Shown: positions 14,541 through 21,607 of the stretch, piece by piece
Position numbering within the stretch: the first letter of the stretch is position 1
Layout: each line of letters begins with the position of its first letter
NCBI GenBank assembly: GCA_035433705.1
Contig: DAORVK010000045.1
Span: forward strand, 1-24,171
Source: CADEFQ01 sp035433705
GTDB lineage: Bacteria > Pseudomonadota > Gammaproteobacteria > Steroidobacterales > Steroidobacteraceae
Reading direction: 5' to 3'
Length of the DNA stretch: 24,171 bases
Program-made: the position numbers and the translations under genes
The notes under the pieces: model-generated
What the model was told of the DNA's origin: nothing
Databases searched by the model: none
The model's input: only the letters and a program-made list of their open reading frames with translations

Positions 14541-15896
14541 ATGCGTCGGATGCAACAGCGTGTGGATGGTACGCGAATCGGCGAGCTGCAAGGAGTCGTC
14601 GCGGGCGCGCTCGAAGAGGCTCGCCGGCTCGGTGCGATACAGGCCGAGGTCGACGCGAACCTGCAGCAGGGGCTCACCGTCAACGTGCGCCTCGGTGAAG
14701 TCGACACGGTCGAGTACCAGCGTGATCGCGGGCTCGGCGTCACCGTCTACATCGGACATCGCAAAGGCTCGGCGAGCACCGCCGATCTCGCGCCCGCGGC
14801 GGTCAGCGCCACGGTTGCCAAGGCGTGCACGATCGCCCGCTACACGGCCGACGACCCGTACTCGGGTCTCGCGGAACCCGGGACGCTCGCGACGAACATC
14901 CCCGATCTCAACCTCGACCACGCCTGGGACATCGAACCCGAGGACGCTGTCGAACTCGCGCGCCGCTGCGAGGCGGCCGGGCGCGCAGTCGATCCGCGCA
15001 TCACCAATTCAGAAGGCGCGAGCGTCTCGACACATCGCGGCGTCCATGTCTACGGCAACTCGCTCGGCTTTCTCGCGGGGTTTCCGAGCTCGAGTCACAC
15101 CGTGAGCTGCGCGCTTATCGCGCAGGCGGGCAGCGACATGCAGCGCGACTACTGGTATGCCACCGCGCGCGACCCGGGCGAGCTGGGTGACGTCGGGCAG
15201 ATCGGGCGTCGCGCGGGCGAACGCGCCATTGAGCGGCTCGGCGCGCGGCGTCTCAGCACGCGACGCGCGCCCGTGTTGTTCGTGCCGGAAGTCGCGCGGG
15301 GGGTCCTGGGCCACATGGTCGCGGCGATCCGTGGCGGCAACCAGTATCGTCGCTCATCGTTTCTGCTCGACGCCGCGGGCCGGCAGATCCTCCCGTCATT
15401 CATCCAGATGCACGAGCGGCCGCATATCCCGAAGGCACTCGCGAGCAGCCCGTTCGACTCTGAAGGTGTCGCGACGCGCGACCGCGAGCTCATCGCAAAC
15501 GGCGTGCTGCAGGGCTACGTGCTCGGCTCCTATGCCGCACGCAAGCTCGGTCTGAAGAGCACGGGTAATGCAGGAGGCGTCCACAACCTTCTGGTCGAAT
15601 CCGATCGGGAGGCTTGCACGTTCGAGGGTTTGCTGGCGCGCATGGGCGCAGGCCTGGTCGTTACAGAGCTCATGGGGCAGGGTGTGAACGGAGTCACCGG
15701 CGACTACTCGCGCGGCGCGACCGGCTTCTGGGTGGAAGGGGGCGCATTCGCGTTTCCGGTTGAGGAGGTCACGATCGCAGGCAACCTGCGCGACATGTAC
15801 CTCGCGATCGACGCCATCGGGAGCGATGTGGATTTGCGCGGGACTATTCGTTGCGGCTCGATACTCATCGGCGAGATGACGATCGCGGGAGGATGA
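14541..15896 (+). CDS. pmbA: Metalloprotease subunit PmbA (TldE)
   Basis: PmbA is the non-catalytic-looking partner of TldD in the TldD/E protease. It has the family blocks GEVDTVEYQRDRGLGVTVYIGHRKGSAST, IARYTADDPYSGLAE, DPRITNSEGASVSTHRGVHVYGNSLGF, and LLDAAGRQILPSF. Further on come SPFDSEGVATRDRELIANGVLQGY, ARKLGLKSTGNAGGVHN, LMGQGVNGVTGDYSRGATGFWVEGG and EVTIAGNLRDM. There is no HExxxH, as expected for TldE. ATG 14541 gives 451 residues and ATG 14550 gives 448, against 450 in E. coli; ATG 14529 would overlap yjgA. TACAAT at 14537-14542 may be a -10 box, in which case 14550 is the start and the mRNA is nearly leaderless. Confidence 0.96.
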   Translation: MRRMQQRVDGTRIGELQGVVAGALEEARRLGAIQAEVDANLQQGLTVNVRLGEVDTVEYQRDRGLGVTVYIGHRKGSASTADLAPAAVSATVAKACTIARYTADDPYSGLAEPGTLATNIPDLNLDHAWDIEPEDAVELARRCEAAGRAVDPRITNSEGASVSTHRGVHVYGNSLGFLAGFPSSSHTVSCALIAQAGSDMQRDYWYATARDPGELGDVGQIGRRAGERAIERLGARRLSTRRAPVLFVPEVARGVLGHMVAAIRGGNQYRRSSFLLDAAGRQILPSFIQMHERPHIPKALASSPFDSEGVATRDRELIANGVLQGYVLGSYAARKLGLKSTGNAGGVHNLLVESDREACTFEGLLARMGAGLVVTELMGQGVNGVTGDYSRGATGFWVEGGAFAFPVEEVTIAGNLRDMYLAIDAIGSDVDLRGTIRCGSILIGEMTIAGG

Positions 15897-15903
15897 GGCC
15901 GCT

Positions 15904-15917
15904 CGCCGCGCGCGGCG
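15904..15917. other. GC-only 14-base palindrome between convergent pmbA and yihY-like genes
   Basis: CGCCGCG is followed directly by its reverse complement CGCGGCG in the 22-base gap between the two stop codons. No run of T follows on either strand. It might slow transcription from either side, but it may equally be a chance product of high G+C. Confidence 0.35.
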
Positions 15918-15918
15918 C

Positions 15919-17226
15919 TCAGCTAGCCTCCGCGACAAGTTCACCGAGCGTCCGCTCCTGACAGCAGCCGCGCCAGGCGTCGTCGAGCGCCCGCGTCAGT
16001 CGATCGACCGGCGGGAGTGCGAGATCGCGCGTCGGCGCGTGGCCGCTTTTCTGGTTGCGCGCGACGTCGAGGATTTCCTGCAGGCGGATGTGGCCGATGT
16101 CGCGGCCGGGCAGCAGGCGCTCATCGTCGGTCGCGAGCAGCAGGCCTGCAGTCTCGAACGTCGCGACGAGCTGCGCGACCGCAATGCCGGGCAGTCCGAG
16201 TTCGGCCGAGAGTGACGAAACGGTCCAGGTTGTCGACCCCTGCGTATGCGAGCGCCCGACGAGATACATGATCTTGAGCGATACACGCTCGACTTCGACG
16301 TTCGAGAGGCGCAATTCGCGCAGCCCGATGCGCAGGTACTCGGGGTTCTGTACGTAGAACGAGAGCTGTGCGCCGATCAGCAGGATGAGCCAGCCGAAAT
16401 AGGTCCACAGGAGCATCGCGACGATGATCGCGAGGCCCGCGTACACGATCGTGAGGCGCGTCGAGTAGACGACGAAGGCCGTGAAAATTGTGCCGACTGC
16501 CGCCCAGAGAATACCCGCCGTGACGCCGCCGATCAGCGCGGGTCGCCAGCGCACGCGCGTGTTCGGCACGAACATGTATACGAGCGTGAAGATCGCAGTG
16601 ACCATCGCATAGGGCTCGAGGCCCGTTGCGAGCCCGACCAGTCTGCGCAGCAGCGGCAAGTGCGCAATGACCTGCCAGGGCTCGCTGCCGAGCGCACGGT
16701 GTGCGAGACCGAGAAAGCCGACCAGCAGCAGTGGCCCGACGATCAGCAGCGTCACGTATTCGGTGATACGCCGCGCGAAGCTGCGAGGCTGCTCGACGTG
16801 CCAGACGTAGTTGAAGCTGTCCTCGACCTTCTTGATCGTGCCGATGAGGGTCCAGAGCAGCAGTGCGAAGCCGACCGAGCCGACGATGCCGGTGCTCACG
16901 TTGTCCGCGAACTGCATGATCCGCGCGGTGATTTCGGTGGCGGCAGCACCCACGGGGCGAAAGAACTCGTAGATGATCGGCTCGAGGTCGCGGTGCGCGC
17001 CGAAGCCCTTCAGGATCGCGAAACTGAACGCGAGCAGCGGGACGAGCGACAGAAAAGTTGCATAGACGAGGCCCATCGCGCGCAGGTTGAGTTGCCCCTG
17101 CGACAGGTCGCGCAGTACGGCGTACGGATAGCGCAGCAGGCGCAGCAGCCAGCCGACGGGGCGCGAGGTCAGGGACAGCGGGCCGAAGAGCCAGCGGTCG
17201 AGGAAGTTCCATGCGCGAAGCCACAT
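15919..17226 (-). CDS. YihY/BrkB-family inner-membrane protein with a C-terminal winged-helix-like region
   Basis: YihY/BrkB proteins are multi-span inner-membrane proteins of uncertain function, once mislabelled RNase BN. The 435-residue product shows about six transmembrane segments in residues 50-295. It has the family motifs AMGLVYATFLSLVPLLAF, LLLWTLIGTIKKVEDSFNYVW, MFVPNTRVRWRPALIGG and YFGWLILLIGAQLSFYVQNP. Residues 312-435 lie after the last membrane segment. They look like a soluble winged-helix domain (VSLKIMYLVGR, then TVSSLSAELGLPGIAVAQLVATFETAGLLLATDDERLLPGRD), ending TLGELVAEAS, reminiscent of Rrf2-type regulators. The start is three bases after the purC stop, so the two are almost certainly co-transcribed. 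Confidence 0.93.
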   Translation of the reverse strand: MWLRAWNFLDRWLFGPLSLTSRPVGWLLRLLRYPYAVLRDLSQGQLNLRAMGLVYATFLSLVPLLAFSFAILKGFGAHRDLEPIIYEFFRPVGAAATEITARIMQFADNVSTGIVGSVGFALLLWTLIGTIKKVEDSFNYVWHVEQPRSFARRITEYVTLLIVGPLLLVGFLGLAHRALGSEPWQVIAHLPLLRRLVGLATGLEPYAMVTAIFTLVYMFVPNTRVRWRPALIGGVTAGILWAAVGTIFTAFVVYSTRLTIVYAGLAIIVAMLLWTYFGWLILLIGAQLSFYVQNPEYLRIGLRELRLSNVEVERVSLKIMYLVGRSHTQGSTTWTVSSLSAELGLPGIAVAQLVATFETAGLLLATDDERLLPGRDIGHIRLQEILDVARNQKSGHAPTRDLALPPVDRLTRALDDAWRGCCQERTLGELVAEAS

Positions 17227-17229
17227 GGG

Positions 17230-18126
17230 CTAACGGGCAGGCCCGGTGATTCTGGCAAGCGCTTCGCGGTATTTCTCGCTGGTGCGGGCGATGATTGCCG
17301 CGGGCAGACGCGGAGCGGGCGGCTGTTTGTTCCACTCGAGCGATTCGAGGTAGTCGCGCACGAACTGCTTGTCGAAGCTCGGCGGGCTCTCGCCCACGCG
17401 CCAGGTGTCTGCGGGCCAGAAGCGTGAAGAGTCGGGCGTGAGCGCCTCGTCGATGAGATGGATGCGCCCTTCGTCGTCGATGCCGAACTCGAACTTCGTG
17501 TCGGCGATGATGAGACCGCGTGCCGCTGCGTGTTCCGAGGCGAAGGTGTAAAGCGCGATCGCGATCTCGCGCACGCGCGCGGCGATGTCGGCGCCCACGA
17601 GCGCCGCGGCCTCATCGAAAGAGATGTTGATGTCGTGTGCGCCGGCCTCGGCTTTGGTCGCCGGTGTGAAGATCGGCGCCGGCAACTTCGATGCGAGCTG
17701 CAGCCCCGCCGGCAGGACGATGCCGCAGACCTTGCCGGTCCCGCGGTAATCTTTCCAGCCCGAGCCGATCAGGTAGCCGCGCACCACGGCCTCGATCGGC
17801 AGAGCGCGCAGGCGCCGCACGATTACAGCGCGCCCTTCAACGAGCGCGAGATCCTCCGGATCGGTCACCACCCGGCTTACCGGGCGGCCGGTGAGGTGGT
17901 TCGGCACGATGTGTACGGTGCGCGCGAACCAGTAGTTCGAGATCTCGTTCAGCACGTGGCCCTTCCACGGGATCGGGTCAGGCAGGATCACGTCGAACGC
18001 CGACAGGCGGTCGGTCGTGACGATCAGCATGCTGCTGCCGTCGATGGCGTAAATGTCGCGGACCTTGCCGCTATGGGTCCTGGTGAGGCCCTTGAGGGCG
18101 GTCGTGTGAACGGTCGACGGTGTCAT
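17230..18126 (-). CDS. purC: Phosphoribosylaminoimidazole-succinocarboxamide synthase
   Basis: PurC (SAICAR synthase) joins aspartate to CAIR using ATP, the step after PurE. The 298-residue protein has SGKVRDIY at 19-26, DRLSAFDVILPDPIPWKGHVLNEIS, VVRGYLIGSGWKDY, the metal- and nucleotide-binding IADTKFEFGIDDEG, and LIDEALTPDSSRFW. It is the longer, Ade1-like form (about 300 residues) rather than the 237-residue E. coli form. ATG 18126 begins with the family's N-terminal segment; ATG 18159 would add 11 residues that look non-conserved. It diverges from the DjlA-like gene across 85 bases. Confidence 0.97.
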   Translation of the reverse strand: MTPSTVHTTALKGLTRTHSGKVRDIYAIDGSSMLIVTTDRLSAFDVILPDPIPWKGHVLNEISNYWFARTVHIVPNHLTGRPVSRVVTDPEDLALVEGRAVIVRRLRALPIEAVVRGYLIGSGWKDYRGTGKVCGIVLPAGLQLASKLPAPIFTPATKAEAGAHDINISFDEAAALVGADIAARVREIAIALYTFASEHAAARGLIIADTKFEFGIDDEGRIHLIDEALTPDSSRFWPADTWRVGESPPSFDKQFVRDYLESLEWNKQPPAPRLPAAIIARTSEKYREALARITGPAR

Positions 18127-18159
18127 GGGTTCCGGTCGGCGCGTGCGGGAGCCGGGCAT

Positions 18160-18188
18160 CTTGACGTCCCGTGCGCGACGCGGTCAAG
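18160..18188. promoter_or_regulatory. Inverted CTTGAC/GTCAAG pair between purC and the DjlA-like gene
   Basis: CTTGAC at 18160-18165 and its reverse complement GTCAAG at 18183-18188 are separated by 17 bases in the divergent gap. Each arm contains TTGAC, a good -35 core, on its own strand, so the element could hold two overlapping promoters or an operator. The matching -10 positions (TCAAGG and TCAAGA) are poor, so the role is uncertain. Confidence 0.3.
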
Positions 18189-18211
18189 GATCGTGTAACG
18201 TTGCCTTTCCC

Positions 18212-18997
18212 ATGACGACACGCTGGACGGGCAAGATCATTGGGGGCCTGATCGGGCTCTTTGCGCTCGGCCCATTCGGTGCAGCGCTCGGCGCGGTCCT
18301 TGGCCATCAGTACGATCAGGGCGCAGCGGGCCCGGGCGCGGGCGCCACGGGCAATTTCGGTACGCATTTCTTCTCGGCGACCTTCGAGGTGATGGGCCAC
18401 ATTGCCAAGGCCGACGGGCGCGTCTCGGAGCGCGAGATCGGCGCCGCGCGCGCGGTGATGGCGGCGCTGCGGCTGGATGAGGCGAGCGTGCGCGCGGCGA
18501 TCGCGTGCTTTCAGCGTGGCAAGCAGCCGGCGTTCGACTACGGTGGAGCGATCCAGTCGATCCGCCGCGCCTGCGTGGGCCGGCCGGACCTGTTGCGCAT
18601 CTTCTTCGAGATCCAGATGCGGGCGGCACTCGACGGCACCGATCTGGCGCCACCGACACGCAGCCATGTGCAGCGTCTCGCGCAGATGCTCGGGATCTCC
18701 ACGTTCGAGTTCGCGCACATCGAAGCGGCGCTGCGTTCGGGAGGCCGGCCGGGCGCACGCCCCGCGGCGGCACCCGGGCTCTCGCTCGATGAGGCGTATG
18801 CGGTGCTCGAGGTCGCAGCCGAAGCGAGTGATGCCGAGGTCACCAAGGCCTATCGGCGCCAGCTCTCGCGCCACCACCCCGACAAACTGCAGGCGAACGG
18901 CCTGCCCGATTCGATGATCGAACACGCCAAGGAGCGTACCCAGCAGATCATCGCCGCGTGGGAGCGGGTGCGCGAAATGCGCGGCATGCGCGGCTAG
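18212..18997 (+). CDS. djlA: DjlA-like membrane-anchored co-chaperone (TerB-like plus J domain)
   Basis: DjlA is an inner-membrane type III J-domain protein that stimulates DnaK. The 261-residue product starts with a glycine-rich transmembrane segment (KIIGGLIGLFALGPFGAALGAVLG, about residues 8-30), the hallmark of DjlA. A TerB-like helical domain follows (FGTHFFSATFEVMGHIAKADGRVSEREI onwards, about 48-175), then a Gly/Ala/Pro linker, and a C-terminal J domain (about 190-261) with HPD at 222-224. Order and length match E. coli DjlA (271). ATG 18212 places the membrane segment at the N-terminus. rpe follows after 33 bases. Confidence 0.93.
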   Translation: MTTRWTGKIIGGLIGLFALGPFGAALGAVLGHQYDQGAAGPGAGATGNFGTHFFSATFEVMGHIAKADGRVSEREIGAARAVMAALRLDEASVRAAIACFQRGKQPAFDYGGAIQSIRRACVGRPDLLRIFFEIQMRAALDGTDLAPPTRSHVQRLAQMLGISTFEFAHIEAALRSGGRPGARPAAAPGLSLDEAYAVLEVAAEASDAEVTKAYRRQLSRHHPDKLQANGLPDSMIEHAKERTQQIIAAWERVREMRGMRG

Positions 18998-19023
18998 GGA
19001 CCCTGGGCCGCGCTCGCGTACAC

Positions 19024-19039
19024 TTGTCGCATGCGACAA
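19024..19039. promoter_or_regulatory. Perfect 16-base palindrome over the rpe start codon
   Basis: TTGTCGCATGCGACAA at 19024-19039 reads the same on both strands and contains the rpe ATG (19031-19033). TACACT at 19019-19024, touching its left edge, looks like a -10 box, which would put the transcript start almost on the ATG. The palindrome might be an operator or a start-codon hairpin; no -35 is evident. Confidence 0.45.
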
Positions 19040-19714
19040 TCGCCCTGGATCGCCCCCTCGATACTCTCCGCTGATTTCGCGCGGCTTGGCGCGGAAGTCG
19101 ACGCCGTGCTTGCGGCCGGCGCCGACATCGTCCATTTCGATGTGATGGACAATCACTACGTGCCGAACCTGACGATCGGCCCGCTCGTGTGCGAGGCGCT
19201 GCGCAGGCACGGCGTCACGGCGCCCATCGACGTGCATCTGATGGTGAGCCCGGTCGACCGCATCGTGCCCGATTTCGCCAAGGCCGGTGCTTCGTACATC
19301 AGCTTTCATCCCGAGGCGAGCGAGCATGTCGACCGCACCATCTCGCTCATCCGCGAGTGCGGTGCGAAGCCGGGGCTCGTGCTTAATCCCGCGACCCCGC
19401 TCGACTGGCTCGACTACACGCTCGAGAAGCTCGATCTCGTGCTCGTGATGTCGGTGAATCCGGGTTTCGCGGGCCAGAGTTTCATACCGTCGGCGCTCGC
19501 GAAGCTTGCAGAGGTGCGCCGTCGCATCGACGCCTCGGGACGCGCGGTGCGCCTCGAGATCGATGGCGGGGTCAAGGTCGACAACATCGGCGCCGTCGCC
19601 GCGGCGGGCGCCGACACATTCGTTGCGGGATCGGCGATCTTCGGCCCGAGGGACTATCCGTCGACGATCGCTGCGATGCGGCGATCCATTCTGGAGCACA
19701 GCCGGCCTTCCTGA
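19031..19714 (+). CDS. rpe: Ribulose-phosphate 3-epimerase
   Basis: Rpe interconverts ribulose 5-phosphate and xylulose 5-phosphate in the pentose phosphate pathway. The 227-residue TIM-barrel product has APSILSADFARLG, the metal- and acid-bearing HFDVMDNHYVPNLTIGP, and PIDVHLMVSPVD. It also has FHPEAS, LVMSVNPGFAGQSFIPSAL, EIDGGVKVDNI and the phosphate-binding AGADTFVAGSAIFG. Length is normal for the family (about 225). It lies 33 bases after the DjlA-like gene and 18 before the diguanylate cyclase gene. Confidence 0.97.
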   Translation: MRQSPWIAPSILSADFARLGAEVDAVLAAGADIVHFDVMDNHYVPNLTIGPLVCEALRRHGVTAPIDVHLMVSPVDRIVPDFAKAGASYISFHPEASEHVDRTISLIRECGAKPGLVLNPATPLDWLDYTLEKLDLVLVMSVNPGFAGQSFIPSALAKLAEVRRRIDASGRAVRLEIDGGVKVDNIGAVAAAGADTFVAGSAIFGPRDYPSTIAAMRRSILEHSRPS

Positions 19715-19732
19715 GCCGGCCGCACGGGGCGC

Positions 19733-21505
19733 ATGGTTTCGCGCTACCGATCGCTGGCCCTCTATTCGCTCGCCATCGCGGCGGCGGCGGTGGCCTGGCT
19801 GTATCTCGACCTGAGGGATGCGCCCGATTTCCCGGCAGCGTGGATTGCGCTCGCCTGGATCGTCGTGATCCTTGCGATCTGGCACTTCGGCATTCCGGTG
19901 CCGCGTGTCGGGCTCACATCGATGGAGCGAGTGCCGCAGATCGGCCTGCTGCTCGTGTTCTCGCCACCCGTTGCTGCGGTGCTGTGCGGCAGCGCCGCGT
20001 TCCTCTGGCCGCTGCTGAGCCGAAGTTACAGCCACGGTTCGCCGCGCGCGGCGATCCTGCGTGCCGTGCACAACGGTGCGATGGATTCACTCATGCTGCT
20101 GGTCGCAGGCTACGCGTATCTCGCCGTCGGGGGTATTCACCCGATCGGCGTACCGGGGCTCGTGGACATCGTCCCGCTGCTCGTCATGGCGCTGGCCGCG
20201 CAGGCCGTCAATGTCGTGCTGCTCGCGACCTACTTCCGGCTCGATGGCCGCGACGTCGGCCGCATCATCAAGCCCGTGTATTCACTGGTCGACCTTGTCT
20301 TCGTGCCTGCAGGCGTACTCGCTGCAGTGCTGCACAACACCGCGGCACCGGCGACCTTCGCCCTGTTCGCGCTGCTGATGATCGTATTCGTGCTGAGTTT
20401 CAACGGGATCGGCAGCGCGCTCGCTGCCGCCGACGCCGACAGCAGCCCGCTCTCGCGGCTGTCGCGGGCCTGGCGTGCACTACGCGGCGCGCGGCGTCTC
20501 GACGAACTGGGCGATCGCATCCTCGGCGAAGCGCGTGCGTTGTTCCGCTTTGACGAGTTCCACCTTGTGCTCGCCGATCAGGAGCGCCGCGTGCTCGAGA
20601 TGCGCGTGCACGAGCGGCTCGGCGAGCGGCTGCCGGTGCACACCCGGCCAATTGATGCCGGTCTCTTCGGCAGGGTACTGGCCCAGGGGGGCGCCTTGCT
20701 CGTCGAGGACGGCGTAGCCGAGCACACGAGCGGCTCGCTGATCGTGGTCGCACTACAGGAAGGCGGGCGGTCCATTGGCCTGCTCGCCGTGCGCCACGCG
20801 CGACCGGGCAGTTACTCGGACGCCGACCTGCACCTGATGCAGAGCCTTGCGGAGCAGGTGGCGCCTGCGATCGTCGATGCGCGTGCGTTTGAGGAACTCG
20901 AGAATTACCGCCGGCACCTCGAGCAGCGGGTCGCCGAGCGTACCGACGAACTGGCACGCGCGAACCGTGACAAGGAGCGCCTGATCGCGGCGCTCGATGA
21001 GCGCAGTCGCGCCTTCGAGCGTGAGTCGCAGGAGGATTCACTCACGGGAATCGCGAACCGCCGCGCATTCAACCGGCGTGTTGCCACCGAGGTCGAGGTG
21101 TCACGCGCGACCGGCCGGCCGCTGGCGCTGGCCGTGGCCGATCTCGATCACTTCAAACTCGTCAACGACGAGCTCGGCCACGCGATCGGTGACCTCGTGC
21201 TGCGCGAATGCGCGGCCGTGATGCGCGGGCTCTGTCGTCAGGCCGACTTCGCCGCACGCATCGGCGGCGAGGAGTTCGCGATGATCTTCCCGGGCCTCTC
21301 ACAGCCGCAGGCGGCGCAATTCTGCGAGCGGCTGCGGCATGCCATTGAGCACCACGACTGGCGCAGCCTGCATCCGCGACTGCAAGTGACAGTGAGCATC
21401 GGGGTCACGCAGTGGGACTGCGAGGTCGGCGCCGATGAACTGCTACGCGCCGCAGATACCCGGCTCTACGACGCGAAGCGGGCGGGGAGGAACCGCGTTG
21501 CGTGA
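19733..21505 (+). CDS. Membrane diguanylate cyclase: multi-span N-terminus, GAF-like domain, coiled coil, GGDEF
   Basis: The C-terminal domain should make cyclic di-GMP from two GTP. The 590-residue protein starts with about seven hydrophobic segments within residues 8-225, of a type I cannot assign to a named MASE sensor. A GAF-like region follows (about 255-385), then a charged coiled coil (about 385-430), and the GGDEF domain (about 431-590). That domain opens DSLTGIANRRAFNRR, has VADLDHFKLVNDELGH, the active loop GGEEF at 511-515, and VSIGVT. An RxxD inhibitory site (RQAD, 502-505) sits exactly five residues before GGEEF, so product inhibition is expected. There is no EAL domain. It faces the CRP-like gene tail to tail. 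Confidence 0.94.
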   Translation: MVSRYRSLALYSLAIAAAAVAWLYLDLRDAPDFPAAWIALAWIVVILAIWHFGIPVPRVGLTSMERVPQIGLLLVFSPPVAAVLCGSAAFLWPLLSRSYSHGSPRAAILRAVHNGAMDSLMLLVAGYAYLAVGGIHPIGVPGLVDIVPLLVMALAAQAVNVVLLATYFRLDGRDVGRIIKPVYSLVDLVFVPAGVLAAVLHNTAAPATFALFALLMIVFVLSFNGIGSALAAADADSSPLSRLSRAWRALRGARRLDELGDRILGEARALFRFDEFHLVLADQERRVLEMRVHERLGERLPVHTRPIDAGLFGRVLAQGGALLVEDGVAEHTSGSLIVVALQEGGRSIGLLAVRHARPGSYSDADLHLMQSLAEQVAPAIVDARAFEELENYRRHLEQRVAERTDELARANRDKERLIAALDERSRAFERESQEDSLTGIANRRAFNRRVATEVEVSRATGRPLALAVADLDHFKLVNDELGHAIGDLVLRECAAVMRGLCRQADFAARIGGEEFAMIFPGLSQPQAAQFCERLRHAIEHHDWRSLHPRLQVTVSIGVTQWDCEVGADELLRAADTRLYDAKRAGRNRVA

Positions 21506-21521
21506 CCGCGCGCTGTGCGCG

Positions 21522-21572
21522 GCGATGTCAACAGCCGGACAGGTCTGCCGATTGTCCGGGTGTTGACGTCGC
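21522..21572. terminator. Imperfect 20-base stem-loop between convergent genes (possible two-way terminator)
   Basis: The arms 21522-21541 and 21553-21572 pair over about 20 positions with one mismatch and one G-U-type position, around an 11-base loop. The core is GTCAAC/GTTGAC plus CGGACA/TGTCCG. It lies in the 102-base gap between the diguanylate cyclase and CRP-like stop codons. There is no T run, so intrinsic termination is unproven. The dyad could instead bind a protein. Confidence 0.5.
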
Positions 21573-21595
21573 GGCAACGCGACCGGCAACGCGAG
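21572..21595. repeat. 12-base direct repeat, two copies
   Basis: CGGCAACGCGAC (21572-21583) is followed at once by CGGCAACGCGAG (21584-21595), one mismatch in 12. It lies next to the stem-loop downstream of the CRP-like gene. Significance unknown. Confidence 0.6.
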
Positions 21596-21607
21596 CCATA
21601 CGCTTCG

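Noticed and set aside
19701..19720. GCCGGC hairpin over the rpe stop codon as a terminator
   Set aside because: Only six pairs, no T run, and the next gene starts 18 bases later; it may be chance in GC-rich DNA.
18071..20071. Minus-strand open frame of about 666 codons opposite djlA-like, rpe and part of the cyclase gene
   Set aside because: Its product is rich in His, Arg and Asp without any domain pattern, and it is antisense to three identified genes.
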